The notes: generated from the sequence alone by a model not told the origin. Positions 1-8,350 are shown, numbered from the stretch's first letter. The stretch: 64,000 nt of DNA from Bradyrhizobium sp. CB1717 (GCF_029714325.1 NZ_CP121666.1:6603001-6667000); one strand, 5' to 3'. Numbers and translations: made by a program.

Positions 1-107
1 ATCTTGCGCCGTCCGCGAGCGGCCGCGGTCTGGCCATCGAGGTTCACGATGACAATGGCCTGATCTTCGGGCGGCATTTCAATTCGGGACCGCCGTCGAA
101 CGATTGA
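1..107 (+). CDS. C-terminal fragment of a small hypothetical protein
   Basis: The only frame that stays open from the left edge is the third: it gives about 34 residues, including GLAIEVHDDNGLIFGRHF, and ends at TGA 105-107. The gene begins outside the window. The 'EV.D..G' ending is reminiscent of small rhizobial proteins of the DUF6894 type, but the fragment is too short to assign. Confidence 0.45.
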   Translation, partial: LAPSASGRGLAIEVHDDNGLIFGRHFNSGPPSND

Positions 108-248
108 AATCGGCCCCGGACTTCGGCCTAAAGCGCGGTGAGATTAGGACGAATCGTCATCGCGCTTCAGGTTGTTGGTTACGCACGATCCTTTCGGAAA
201 ACCGCTTCGCACTTGCGCTAACGCGGCCCTCCGGGTCCGGATCATGCT

Positions 249-473
249 TCAGAGCATCGAGAGGACGACGACCCCGTCCTCGAGCTCGCCTGACTCAAGG
301 CGCGCCCGCGCGATACGCTCGAACTCCGTTCGATACTTCTGAAGATAGCTGAAGGCCTGCCTCTGCGTCTGAAACGTTGTTGCAAGACGGCATAGCTGTC
401 GGCCTGCGCCAAGCGCGAGAAAGAAGGTGATTGTGCCGCCGTCATCCGGCTTGATCCTAGGCACGGCCCGCAC
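249..473 (-). CDS. small hypothetical protein
   Basis: Encodes 74 aa with a plausible globular composition and a charged, helix-prone C-terminal half (residues about 38-65, FSYLQKYRTEFERIARARLE). No signal peptide or membrane segment is visible. The protein is typical of the small cytoplasmic hypotheticals that are common in Bradyrhizobium. No function can be assigned. The competing frame at 242-445 on the same strand is Arg/Ser-rich and looks like a shadow. Confidence 0.55.
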   Translation of the reverse strand: MRAVPRIKPDDGGTITFFLALGAGRQLCRLATTFQTQRQAFSYLQKYRTEFERIARARLESGELEDGVVVLSML

Positions 474-527
474 TCTCTGGCATGTGAACGGCCCCCTCGG
501 ATTGTTTGTCGACGCTATTGGACTCGA

Positions 528-782
528 CTAACCCAACGACTTCCTTGTGCGCTTCTTCGGTGCAGGCGCGGGCACCGATGCGCGAAGATTTGCCTCAGCC
601 GCTTGCTCGGCTGCTTCCTTGGCCTCACGCAGCTCGCGAAGCCGCGCCATGTTCTTGCGGATATCGACAGCGCGCCTTTCGACATCCGCGACCGCCCGCG
701 CGCCCTCTTCGGCGGCAAGGCGTTGACGCTCGGCCCGCGCGACGGATTCGGGTGACGGTTCGGCCGTTTTCTTCGCGCTCAT
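528..782 (-). CDS. small basic coiled-coil hypothetical protein
   Basis: Encodes 84 aa from the ATG at 782 (MSAKKTAEPSPES). An upstream extension in the same frame has a non-protein-like composition, so the internal ATG is preferred. The central part (about residues 12-62) is a long Ala/Glu/Arg heptad-rich helix, and the tail is Lys/Arg/Pro-rich (PAPKKRTRKS). This could be a nucleic-acid-associated or structural small protein, but no family is recognised. It lies 113 bp downstream of the cold-shock gene on the same strand and may be cotranscribed with it. Confidence 0.55.
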   Translation of the reverse strand: MSAKKTAEPSPESVARAERQRLAAEEGARAVADVERRAVDIRKNMARLRELREAKEAAEQAAEANLRASVPAPAPKKRTRKSLG

Positions 783-895
783 CTTTTGGCGCTCATCTTT
801 CACCCTGCCCGGCAACGGAGAAAGCCCGCTCAATCCCAGGGATCGAGCGGGTCGCATGGCCGTTTCAGTACATCCGTGAAACGGCGCTACAGAGT

Positions 896-1105
896 TCAAG
901 CCAGCGAGAGGTTCTCTGCGCTGACCTTGCCCCGCATCTTGTCGGCCTTGACCTCGAAGTTGACCTTCTGGCCCTCGGCGAGACCCGCAAGACCTGCCCG
1001 CTCGACCGCGCTGACGTGAACGAACACGTCATTGCCGCCGTCGTCGGGCTGAATGAATCCAAAACCCTTCTGGCCGTTGAACCACTTCACTGTACCTGTC
1101 GCCAT
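896..1105 (-). CDS. cspA: CspA-family cold-shock protein
   Basis: Encodes 69 aa, the normal length of a single cold-shock domain, beginning [19 protein letters not shown]. The two RNA-binding signatures are present: RNP1-like KGFGFI and RNP2-like VFVHVS. CspA proteins bind single-stranded RNA and DNA and act as RNA chaperones in the cytoplasm. The start at 1105 is fixed by conservation of the MA.GTVKWFN N-terminus and by a GGAGAAGA ribosome binding site just upstream. An in-frame extension to 1264 is not protein-like. About 400 bp without another confident gene lie upstream, leaving room for the long 5' leader usual for csp genes. Whether it is cold-inducible cannot be judged; rhizobia carry several paralogues. 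Confidence 0.93.
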   Translation of the reverse strand: MATGTVKWFNGQKGFGFIQPDDGGNDVFVHVSAVERAGLAGLAEGQKVNFEVKADKMRGKVSAENLSLA

Positions 1106-1514
1106 TCTCTTCTCCAAAGCGCGCAAGCGCGCAGTCCGCGTGACGCTCACGCAGATCGTTTCAATTCGTCGATGTCTCTGGAAAAGGAGCCCGCGGGCGC
1201 ATTCAACAAGGCACAGCGGCTGAACGAATAAAGCGACGCTATACCTCGCCGTCGACATTAGCAAGGCTTCGGCCAGATTTAATCGCGCAGCTTTAATGGA
1301 ACCTTTGCAGGTTCAACGACTCGAGCCCGTGCGGACCTCGATCCGATATTTGCGCTCAATTCGTATCACCTCACGCGATCATGTCGGATTGGTGTCGCAA
1401 GCTCTGCGCATGTTTGAGAAGAACAAGAAGGCGCTGCTGACCGCAGCGCTCGTTGAAGGCCCGGACGAGACCTTCCGTTCCCCGCCTCGGTTCGTCTTGA
1501 TTTCAGCTCAGCGC
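1106..1514. other. cspA leader / intergenic region
   Basis: This 409-bp stretch holds no convincing gene. On the minus strand it would contain the promoter and a long 5' leader of the cold-shock gene. Short open frames here on either strand have skewed composition. Confidence 0.4.
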
Positions 1515-1733
1515 TCAGCGGCCTCGACCGCCAAGTTGCTCGCGAAAAAACTGCAACACTGCCGCGTTGAACTCGCGGTGAAAGGCCACCCGGTCGAAGC
1601 CCGCGGGCACGTCGGTGCAGATGCGTGGGATGGCGGCCGCAAGCTCGGCCGAACACGGGGCGAGGAAGGCAAAGAATGACGGCGAGGCCCAAAGCTTGCT
1701 GCGCAGCGAAAGTCCCCCGATGGCTTCGGTTGA
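1515..1733 (-). pseudogene. 3' remnant of a hydrolase-like gene
   Basis: A minus-strand frame open from a stop at 1734-1736 to TGA at 1515-1517 reads protein-like sequence, with FFAFLAPCSAELAAAIPRIC followed by FDRVAFHREFNAAVLQFF. The latter resembles the C-terminal end of dienelactone-hydrolase/alpha-beta-hydrolase proteins (FDR.AFH.EFN..V..FF). No ATG, GTG or usable start exists in the frame and no upstream part is present, so this is most likely a decayed gene end. Assignment is by eye only. Confidence 0.4.
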
Positions 1734-2005
1734 TCAAGGCTGCACGGCCGGCGCCTTGTTGCCGGATTCGATCTACGCCCCCGCAACGGTCCCCAGACTG
1801 ATGCGAACGACGACATCGTGCGATGACGTGTCGCACGAACTGCAACCGCCCCTCCGGCAAAGACACGTGTCGGGAGATTGCATTGCGGCGCGGGGTTGCT
1901 ACAATTTTAGCGTTTACGCTCCGAATATTATCCTCCAGATTGAACGTCTCATTTGCATCACCAACGAAGAACCGCGCCATCTGATTTGGCCGCCTGGGAG
2001 TTGAT

Positions 2006-3049
2006 ATGAAACAAGCGCTTCTTGGCCTGCTCCTCCTCTGCGTGCTCTCCTCTGCAACACACGGGCAAACCGCGATCTCGCCCGTTTGCTCCCGGCAGTC
2101 CTCGCCGACCGGATTAGGCATGTCCAGTCCCGTCGCGGAGGCTGCTACGGAAGGCGACGAGAAGGCCCCGGTTGCCCAGGCCGCGCTGAAGCTCGCCTTT
2201 GCGATCGAGAACAGCATTCCTGATCCCTATATCGGCGTGTCCGGAAACTTCGATGGGCAGGGCCTGTCGCTCGGACTGATCCAATTCAACCTTGGCGGCA
2301 GCATTCAGAAGACTTTCGGCCCCGTCGACGACGGCGTCTTTGCCTCGACGATGCCGAAATGGGGCGATGTCTTCCGCGCCGCTGTCAAGACAGCCTCCCC
2401 AAGCGCCGCGATCAAGCAGGTGCTTGTGATGCAAGACCACGTGGGCAAGCGCTGGATTGTAAAACCCGACGCAATCGCCGAGTTGCAGGCATTTCTGGGC
2501 AGCCGGGAAGCCAGAGCGGCTCAGGATCGAGCGGTTGCCCTCGAATACAAATCTGCTTATCGCCGGGCCGCACAATGGGCCCAGGAGCGGGGCGCAAAAA
2601 CTCCGACGCCGCGCGAAATCGCAACCTTTGTCGACAATCAGGTCTTTAGCGGCGGATTTCTTGGGCACATGTGGCTGAAGCAGGCCAAGCAGTTTCGCGA
2701 CAGCTTCAAGGGCGATGATGGCGCCATGATCGCCTTCGTGGGAAAATGGCTCAGATCCTGCCCTGCCTCAGGCTCAAGCCTCCTTTATGGGGCCGACGAG
2801 GGCAAGGCGAATGCGGATGTCTGGAGATCGCGTTTCCCGAGCGGCACGCAGCTATCCGACGAGCGGGCGTTGCTCTTTGTCTTTGGTTTTGTTCGTGCCC
2901 TGACCGCCAACGGGCCGCCCAAGGTTGCAGGGCAGCCGGACCAATCCGGTATTTTCAAGTCGCAGGTCGTCCAGCGGAGGGCTCTGATCGCGCTGGGAAC
3001 GGGCAAGGCCAACGGCATTCCGTGGCCAGGGGGCGTACTCGACGACTGA
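2006..3049 (+). CDS. secreted lysozyme-superfamily-like protein
   Basis: Encodes 347 aa with a clear Sec signal peptide (MKQALLGLLLLCVLSSATHG, cleavage near residue 20). Residues about 60-95 contain AIENSIPDPYIGVSGNFDGQ followed by GLSLGLIQFNLG. This pattern (a Glu, then V.G.FDGQG.S.G..Q.N.G) is shared with predicted peptidoglycan hydrolases and lysozyme-like muramidases. The catalytic role is inferred from that resemblance; the candidate acid is the Glu in AIENS. The exported protein would act on cell wall or another polysaccharide in the periplasm or outside. It is followed after 52 bp by another exported protein in the same orientation, possibly one transcript. The start is the first ATG before the signal sequence. 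Confidence 0.6.
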   Translation: MKQALLGLLLLCVLSSATHGQTAISPVCSRQSSPTGLGMSSPVAEAATEGDEKAPVAQAALKLAFAIENSIPDPYIGVSGNFDGQGLSLGLIQFNLGGSIQKTFGPVDDGVFASTMPKWGDVFRAAVKTASPSAAIKQVLVMQDHVGKRWIVKPDAIAELQAFLGSREARAAQDRAVALEYKSAYRRAAQWAQERGAKTPTPREIATFVDNQVFSGGFLGHMWLKQAKQFRDSFKGDDGAMIAFVGKWLRSCPASGSSLLYGADEGKANADVWRSRFPSGTQLSDERALLFVFGFVRALTANGPPKVAGQPDQSGIFKSQVVQRRALIALGTGKANGIPWPGGVLDD

Positions 3050-3101
3050 CAGATCGCCTTTCGATGGCCTGACATTGACCATTTCATGAACGGGGACCGC
3101 C

Positions 3102-3581
3102 ATGCGCATTTTTCTCATTCTTGGACTGATGCTGTTGCTGCAGCAGGGCAGCGCCTTTGCGTCTCCCCGGAACGACTGCGCGCAACCAGACGATTGGAGC
3201 ACGTCAGCCGACGCGGACCGGGCGAGGCTTTATGTCAATCGCAGCGACGAAGTCTTTTATTTCGAATTCAGGCCCGAAGGCGATGGAGGAAGCTTGCAAG
3301 GAAATCCCTACTGGGTCTCCATGCCTTCCGAACCGGGCAGAACCTACAATCTCGGGACCACTGTCAGAACCGGCAACGGAACGCGATTCCGTGTGGAGAT
3401 CAGAGGCGCGGTAGACGCCCGGACCGGCCAGCCGCTAAAGTTCGTGCTGGGTCCCCAGAAGACCAAGGCCGTTCGCTCCAGGGTCAAAGCCACCGCGCAG
3501 ACGATTGATGTTTACGTGCGCGGCGAACACTATATCAAGTTCTGGAGCTTCGTTGGCCCCACTAAGCTATGCAGACTTTGA
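3102..3581 (+). CDS. exported hypothetical protein
   Basis: Encodes 159 aa with a signal peptide (MRIFLILGLMLLLQQGSAFA). The mature part has two cysteines near its ends (NDCAQP and KLCRL), which probably form a disulphide, and a beta-rich composition. No known family is recognised. It starts 52 bp after the lysozyme-like gene on the same strand, which suggests they act together outside the cytoplasm. Confidence 0.6.
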   Translation: MRIFLILGLMLLLQQGSAFASPRNDCAQPDDWSTSADADRARLYVNRSDEVFYFEFRPEGDGGSLQGNPYWVSMPSEPGRTYNLGTTVRTGNGTRFRVEIRGAVDARTGQPLKFVLGPQKTKAVRSRVKATAQTIDVYVRGEHYIKFWSFVGPTKLCRL

Positions 3582-3659
3582 TATTGCCCATCTCGTCGTC
3601 ATCGCTGCTCTCAACAGCGCGAGCGAATTCCGGGCTTCCTTTCGGGTGGAGGAGTTGCC

Positions 3660-4349
3660 ATGTCACTGCTCGGCAAGGCCGCCGTCGCGATGTGGTGGAG
3701 CGTTCGCCCCGAGCAGCGCGCCGAGTTCGGCGACTGGCATTCCCATGAACACTTCCCGGAGCGGATGAGCATTGCCGGCTTCCGCCGCGGATCGCGCTGG
3801 AGCAGCACGACAGATGCCGAAGGCTTCTTCGTGCTCTATGAGCTCGAGCAGTACGACGTGCTGACGTCGAAGGGATATCTCGACCGCCTCAATGCGCCGA
3901 CGTCGTGGTCAACCAGGATGATGCCGCATCATCTCGGGATGATCCGCAGCCAGTGCCGCATCGTCGGCAGCTTTGGCGGTGGGGTCGCGGCCGCTCTCGC
4001 TACCTTTAGGCTTTCACCGCAGGCCGGCCGAGAGGCGGATTTGCAGGAACGTCTCTCGAAGACACTCGGCGTCCTGGCGCAGGAGCCCGGACTGACCGGC
4101 GCCCATCTCCTCCTCACCGACACGCCCCCGACGAGTTCGCCCACCACCGAACAGCAGATTCGAGGAAAGGACGGGGCCGCCGACTGGATCGTGCTGCTGT
4201 CCGGCTACGATGCCGATGCGGTCGAACACGTCGTCGCAGACCAGCTTTCGCCGGGGGTGCTTGGCACCCTGGGTGCGCAAAACAATCCGACGATCGGTCG
4301 CTATCGCCTCGCCTTCACGATGACGCCGCAGGATGTGGCAGCGATCTGA
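3660..4349 (+). CDS. hypothetical protein, dimeric alpha/beta-barrel-like
   Basis: Encodes 229 aa. The N-terminal half (MWWSVRPEQRAEFGDWHSHEHFPERM, residues about 11-36) has the look of the ferredoxin-like EthD/DUF4286 type of dimeric alpha/beta barrel, in which a W-H..EH..ER.. motif is common. A second similar half begins near residue 105. This suggests an internally duplicated barrel, but the family and substrate are unknown. No signal peptide. The GGAGGAG... ribosome binding site lies just before the ATG. It stands alone between exported proteins and the divergent XRE pair. Confidence 0.6.
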   Translation: MSLLGKAAVAMWWSVRPEQRAEFGDWHSHEHFPERMSIAGFRRGSRWSSTTDAEGFFVLYELEQYDVLTSKGYLDRLNAPTSWSTRMMPHHLGMIRSQCRIVGSFGGGVAAALATFRLSPQAGREADLQERLSKTLGVLAQEPGLTGAHLLLTDTPPTSSPTTEQQIRGKDGAADWIVLLSGYDADAVEHVVADQLSPGVLGTLGAQNNPTIGRYRLAFTMTPQDVAAI

Positions 4350-4433
4350 CGGATCGATCGTTCGGCCGGCGCGGTCGTCAGAGAGGCCTTTCCGTGGCGT
4401 CTTCCGTCATGAGTAACCGATCGAATTCAGCCC

Positions 4434-4682
4434 TCAGCTTCCCTCGCCGGCATCCCCATCGCTTCCCTCTTCGCCCGCGACATATTCGAGGATGTCTCCG
4501 GGCTGGCAGTCGAGCTCGCGGCAGATTGCGGCAAGCGTCGAGAAGCGCATCGCCCTGGCCTTGCCCGTCTTCAGGATCGACAGGTTCTGGATGGAAATGC
4601 CGATGGCGTCGGCGAGGTCACCGAGGCGGCGCTTCCGCTTCGCTAGCATGACATCGAGGTTCACGACGATCGGCACAGGCAT
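4434..4682 (-). CDS. XRE-family (YozG-like) transcriptional regulator
   Basis: Encodes 82 aa that are nearly all a Cro/C1-type helix-turn-helix: LGDLADAIGISIQNLSILKT followed by STLAAICRELDCQPGDILEY. This short class usually sits next to a DUF2975 membrane protein, and it does here, with 5 bp between the genes. It is therefore likely to be the repressor of its own operon. A perfect palindrome in the divergent promoter region (5348-5371) is the obvious candidate operator. Confidence 0.85.
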   Translation of the reverse strand: MPVPIVVNLDVMLAKRKRRLGDLADAIGISIQNLSILKTGKARAMRFSTLAAICRELDCQPGDILEYVAGEEGSDGDAGEGS

Positions 4683-4687
4683 TCACC

Positions 4688-5254
4688 TCAGATCGTCAGC
4701 TCGTTTTCGGACTGCAGCAGGATGGCGTGCTCGATGACGAATTTCAGTGCCATCAGGAACATCCCGCCCGCGATCGTGCCGATGTCGACATTGTAGGATG
4801 GCAGGAAGAACTTGACGTCGCCGATCTCGTGCAAGGCATAAGCCACCGCGTTGCTGGTGATCAGGTCGATGAACGGCCAGATCACCAGAATGATCCCCAT
4901 CCACCACACGCCCTGAAGCGTCTCCGACGCGAAAATCCGGCCGCGCGCGAATCGGTGCACCATACGATGCAGGATGCCGATCAACACGGCGAAGAACGAG
5001 AGCTGAAGCGCAAATAGCGCCCAGAACAACAGCTGTCCCGGGGGCGACATCTCGAGCGGATTGGCGACAAGGCCTGCGCATTTCACCTGGTCGGGACCAA
5101 GGCTGGCCGCGATCGAGGCGGAGGCGGTCGTGTTCCGCAGATAGGCGAGCCACACCACCACCGGCAGTGCGGCCCAGATCGCCCAGAACGCAAGATCGAG
5201 ACGTCGAAACCAGCGCTGCCGGGCCTCGCGAACCGATGTCCCCACCGCATCCAT
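4688..5254 (-). CDS. DUF2975 membrane protein
   Basis: Encodes 188 aa from the ATG at 5254 (MDAVGTSVREARQRW); earlier in-frame starts add Cys-rich, unlikely sequence. Four hydrophobic segments are visible, at roughly residues 22-42, 73-95, 115-140 and 155-178. The pattern matches DUF2975 proteins, which are inner-membrane proteins of unknown function paired with a small XRE regulator. The regulator follows immediately downstream. The pair is divergent from the DUF2147 gene. Confidence 0.75.
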   Translation of the reverse strand: MDAVGTSVREARQRWFRRLDLAFWAIWAALPVVVWLAYLRNTTASASIAASLGPDQVKCAGLVANPLEMSPPGQLLFWALFALQLSFFAVLIGILHRMVHRFARGRIFASETLQGVWWMGIILVIWPFIDLITSNAVAYALHEIGDVKFFLPSYNVDIGTIAGGMFLMALKFVIEHAILLQSENELTI

Positions 5255-5347
5255 CTCCAAGCACTCCGCAATTTCGAGGCAACCTGCCTCCCCCAATATG
5301 CATGTTCCGCGCGATTGACTCAACCCTAAGCGCGATATATTGATTGT

Positions 5348-5371
5348 TTATCATGAAATAATTCATGATAA
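5348..5371. promoter_or_regulatory. perfect palindrome in divergent promoter region
   Basis: TTATCATGAA, ATAA, TTCATGATAA form a perfect 10-bp inverted repeat with a 4-bp spacer. It lies in an AT-rich island 21 bp before the DUF2147 start and about 95 bp before the DUF2975 start. It has no T-run, so it is more likely a protein-binding site than a terminator. The adjacent XRE regulator is the most likely ligand (inference). Confidence 0.6.
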
Positions 5372-5392
5372 TTGATCCGATATGGAGCTTCC

Positions 5393-5830
5393 ATGCGTTC
5401 CACCCTCGTCCGGCACGTGCTCGCAGCCCTGTTGTCCATCTCGCCGCTTGGAAATGCCGAAGCCGCAACAGTCAGCGGTCCCGCCGGCGTCTGGCTGACA
5501 CAGTCGGGCGATGCGAAGATCAAGGTCAGCCGTTGCGGGACGGCGCTGTGCGGCCGGGTCGTCTGGCTGAAAGATCCGATCGACAAGAAGACGGGGAAGG
5601 CGCAGCTCGACGACCATAATTCCGATCCTGCGTTGCGCAGCCGGAAGATCGTCGGCATCTCCCTCTTCATCGACATGCAGGCGGCCGGCGCCAACAAATG
5701 GTCGGGCCGGATCTACAATGCCGATGACGGCAAGACCTATGCAAGCACGGTGACCCTGCTGCCGTCGGGCAATCTCAACGTCCGGGGCTGCATGGGAACG
5801 CTGTGCGCAGGTGAAGACTGGACGCGGTGA
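5393..5830 (+). CDS. DUF2147-family exported protein
   Basis: Encodes 145 aa with a signal peptide (MRSTLVRHVLAALLSISPLGNAEA). The core GVWLTQSGDAKIKVSRCGTA and LCGRVVWLKDP is characteristic of DUF2147, a small lipocalin-like beta-barrel domain of periplasmic proteins. Two CG/C-G cysteine pairs (SRCGTALCGR, RGCMGTLCAG) are conserved in the family. Function is unknown. The start at 5393 gives the better signal peptide than the upstream ATG at 5372. It is divergent from the DUF2975/XRE pair and followed by a terminator. Confidence 0.82.
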   Translation: MRSTLVRHVLAALLSISPLGNAEAATVSGPAGVWLTQSGDAKIKVSRCGTALCGRVVWLKDPIDKKTGKAQLDDHNSDPALRSRKIVGISLFIDMQAAGANKWSGRIYNADDGKTYASTVTLLPSGNLNVRGCMGTLCAGEDWTR

Positions 5831-5852
5831 GCCCGCAATCGACAAGGCTGAG

Positions 5853-5882
5853 GCCGCCGGTTCCGGCGGCTTCTCTTTATTT
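5853..5882 (+). terminator. rho-independent terminator after DUF2147 gene
   Basis: GCCGCCGG/CCGGCGGC forms an 8-bp GC-rich stem followed by TTCTCTTTATTT. It lies 22 bp after the stop codon. Confidence 0.7.
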
Positions 5883-5989
5883 GCGATGCTTGCGATGCCG
5901 TGTCGGATTGGAAGCGGTTCGTTCGTCCTCGGTGCATGAAGGGGCGACAGACGTTAATGTCGAGCCCCCAGTTCACAGGGATAACAACC

Positions 5990-6433
5990 ATGCCCAGCAC
6001 TGTTCGCCTGCACCGCGTTCTCGCCACCAGCCCGCAGAAAGTGTATCGCGCCTTCCTGGAGGCGGATGCGATGGCGAAATGGCTGCCGCCGAACGGCTTC
6101 ACGTGCACGGTGCATCATTTCGAGCCCAAGGTCGGCGGCACGTTCAAGATGTCGTTCCGGAATTTCACGACGGGCAACAGCCACTCCTTCGGCGGCGAAT
6201 ATCTCGAGCTCGTCCCCGGCGAACGCCTGCGCTACACCGACAGGTTCGACGATCCCAATCTGCCGGGCGAAATCCAGGTCACCGTGATCCTGAAGAAGGT
6301 CTCGGTCGGCACCGAAGTGGACATCACGCAGGCCGGCATCCCCGACGTCATCCCGCCGGAGGCCTGCTACCTCGGCTGGCAGGAGTCGCTGCGGAATCTG
6401 GCGCGGCTGGTGGAGCCGGAGATCAACCAATAG
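5990..6433 (+). CDS. SRPBCC/AHSA1-like protein
   Basis: Encodes 147 aa from the ATG at 5990 (MPSTVRLHRVLATSPQKVYR). The pattern of an N-terminal 'RV..ASPEKVYRAF...' strand-helix, the GG.F.....F motif and the C-terminal GWQESLRNLARLVEP helix is typical of the activator-of-Hsp90 C-terminal-like (AHSA1, SRPBCC) fold, which binds hydrophobic ligands. The ligand is unknown. An in-frame extension to 5900 is not conserved-looking. It is monocistronic, with repeat elements directly downstream. Confidence 0.8.
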   Translation: MPSTVRLHRVLATSPQKVYRAFLEADAMAKWLPPNGFTCTVHHFEPKVGGTFKMSFRNFTTGNSHSFGGEYLELVPGERLRYTDRFDDPNLPGEIQVTVILKKVSVGTEVDITQAGIPDVIPPEACYLGWQESLRNLARLVEPEINQ

Positions 6434-6449
6434 CGGCGACATCAGTATC

Positions 6450-6482
6450 GTAGGGTGGGCAAAGCGCAGCGTGCCCACCTAC
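6450..6482. repeat. intergenic palindromic repeat, family C (short form)
   Basis: GTAGGGTGGGCAAAGCGCAG continues into GTGCCCACCTAC, so the element folds on itself. Related longer copies are at 16183-16266 and 19855-19943. Confidence 0.75.
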
Positions 6483-6489
6483 GTCGTCA

Positions 6490-6559
6490 TTGCGAGCGCA
6501 GCGAAGCAATCCAGAGTCCCTCGGCAGAACGATTCTGGATTGCTTCGCTGCGCTCGCAA
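6490..6559. repeat. intergenic palindromic repeat, family A
   Basis: Arms at 6490-6515 and 6534-6559 are perfect 26-bp inverted repeats (TTGCGAGCGCAGCGAAGCAA and onward to CCAGA). The same element occurs at 17467-17538 and 52587-52666. It lies between convergent genes. Confidence 0.85.
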
Positions 6560-6674
6560 AGACGGAGAATGAGGAACTCTCCGAAAGAACAACTCGCATC
6601 GAGTCGGCAGGTGCTGCAGAGCCCTGTGAACTGCCAATGCCAGCAATGCAGATTCAACCGATTGCGAACGATCG

Positions 6675-8003
6675 TTACGCGCCCTTCGGCTTGAGCCCGC
6701 CATCCGCGGTCCAGCGGTCCGGCTCCGGACTGTGGCCGATCAGCGCGAGACCGTAGGCGATCGACTCGAACTGGTCGCCCGACATCAGGCGCTCGTTACC
6801 GAAGCGGTCGGCGAACAGCTTTCGGACCGCAGGCACGAAGGACGTGCCACCGGTCAAAAACACCTTCTCCACCTCGCGCGCGGTGATGCCGGCTTCATTC
6901 AGCACCTTGTCGACGGTCGCACCCAGACGGGCGATATCGTCGGCGATCCAGGATTCAAAATCCTTGCGGGTGATGGTCGCACCGATGTCGACGCCGCCGC
7001 CCTTGAAACGGAAGTCGGTCTGGTCCTGCCCCGACAGCGCGACCTTGGCGTCGGACACGGCGCGGTAGAGCGAGAAGCCGAGATCGAGGTCGACGATGGT
7101 GATGAAATCCTCGAGCAGCTTCGGCTTCAGCGCGGTGCGCGCCAGCTCGCGGAGCTCGCGCAGATCGCCGTTGCTCTTCATCATCGCAAGCTGATGCCAG
7201 CGCGCGAGGTTGGTGTAGTGGCCGCTCGGGACCGGCAGCACCTTGTCGAACGAGCGGAAGCTCGAGCCCTTGCCCAGCCGCGGCGAGACGACGTGGTCGA
7301 CGATGCGATAGTCGAACGTGTCGCCGGCAATGCCGATGCCGGCGTGTCCCAGCGGCTCGGCGCGGAGCGTGCCGCCCGCGCGGGAAAACCGCATTACCGA
7401 GAAGTCGCTGGTGCCGCCGCCGAAATCCGCAACCAGCACGGTGGCATCGCGCTCGAGCCTGCGGGCGAAGGAGAATGCCGCCCCCACGGGCTCGTAGACG
7501 TAGCGCGCGTGGCCGGCACCCAAGCGCTCGAACGCGGCCCGGTAGCGCTGCATCGCCAGCGCCTCGTCGGGATTGCCGCCGGCGAAGCGCACCGGGCGGC
7601 CGACCGTGATGTTGGAGGTCTCGAAGCCGAACTTCTCGCCGCCATGGCGCGCCAGCGTGCGCAGGAACGCCGCCAGGATGTCCTCGAACTTGAAGCGCTG
7701 CCGGAAGACTTGCGTGGTGTTGAAGCTGCTGCTCGCCGCGAATGTCTTGAACGACTGCAGGAAGCGGTGGACGTGGCGCCCCTCGAGGAACGTCTCGATC
7801 GCCCACGGGCCGCCTTCAGCCTGGGCGCCGGCACCCGGCCGGTCCTCCCAGAAACACAGCGCCGACACATAGGTGCTGTGGCGCTGTCCGCCGTGATCGA
7901 AGCGGATGGCCTCGACCCGGCGGTCGTCCGCCGCAAGCGCGACGACCGTGTTGCTGGTCCCAAAATCGATGCCGATCGAGACGGCGGGCGAGGCGCTCGA
8001 CAT
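6675..8003 (-). CDS. Hsp70-family (YegD-like) ATPase
   Basis: Encodes 442 aa with the actin-like ATPase fold of Hsp70 proteins. Phosphate-1 motif IGIDFGTSNTVVA is near the N-terminus, the phosphate-2 motif VADFGGGTSDFSV is in the middle, and an adenosine-type motif FLTGGTSFVPAVRK is near the C-terminus. The protein ends soon after the nucleotide-binding domain, so it lacks the DnaK substrate-binding domain. That is the layout of YegD-like chaperone relatives. Its client is unknown. It is transcribed away from the OxlT gene set. Confidence 0.88.
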   Translation of the reverse strand: MSSASPAVSIGIDFGTSNTVVALAADDRRVEAIRFDHGGQRHSTYVSALCFWEDRPGAGAQAEGGPWAIETFLEGRHVHRFLQSFKTFAASSSFNTTQVFRQRFKFEDILAAFLRTLARHGGEKFGFETSNITVGRPVRFAGGNPDEALAMQRYRAAFERLGAGHARYVYEPVGAAFSFARRLERDATVLVADFGGGTSDFSVMRFSRAGGTLRAEPLGHAGIGIAGDTFDYRIVDHVVSPRLGKGSSFRSFDKVLPVPSGHYTNLARWHQLAMMKSNGDLRELRELARTALKPKLLEDFITIVDLDLGFSLYRAVSDAKVALSGQDQTDFRFKGGGVDIGATITRKDFESWIADDIARLGATVDKVLNEAGITAREVEKVFLTGGTSFVPAVRKLFADRFGNERLMSGDQFESIAYGLALIGHSPEPDRWTADGGLKPKGA

Positions 8004-8350
8004 GAACCACTCTGACAGTTGATTGGAAAAGGGGGCAGAGCACTAACGGCTTTGGCCCGCCCTGCCAAGAGCCGGCTTGTTGCAGCGCGGTCGGAATTCG
8101 CAGCCCACCGGGCGCCGTGCCGGGTCGCGTGAACAGGGTTATTCTGCTCGCCGGAGGCCGTAATCCCTGTTTTTGTATCCACACCGGCAATTTTAAGTCC
8201 GGAACGGCCGCTTTAACGGGATATTATGTTGCAATGCGGCAGAGCGCGTGCTGCTATGCAATGGCATGCATAGACACTGGCATCTGGTATACGTAGATTG
8301 CCTTTCGAAATGAGACAGCAGTACTGACCGTCTCAAGAAAGGAATTACCG
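8004..8350. other. divergent intergenic region
   Basis: These 347 bp hold the promoters of the Hsp70-like gene (minus) and of the 46-aa gene (plus). One copy of the shared 31-bp motif is at 8268-8298. No further gene is evident. Confidence 0.6.
8268..8298 (+). promoter_or_regulatory. shared operator-like motif, copy 1
   Basis: Contains TGGCATCTGGTATACGTAGA. The core TGGTATAC is at 8285-8292, about 55 bp before the 46-aa gene. It aligns without gaps to copies at 8659, 10156 and 11723. This is the most divergent copy, as it lacks the CTTG at the left end. Confidence 0.6.

Noticed and set aside
1366..2217. 283-aa minus-strand frame across the start of the lysozyme-like gene
   Set aside because: It crosses the signal peptide of a well-supported gene and has skewed composition.
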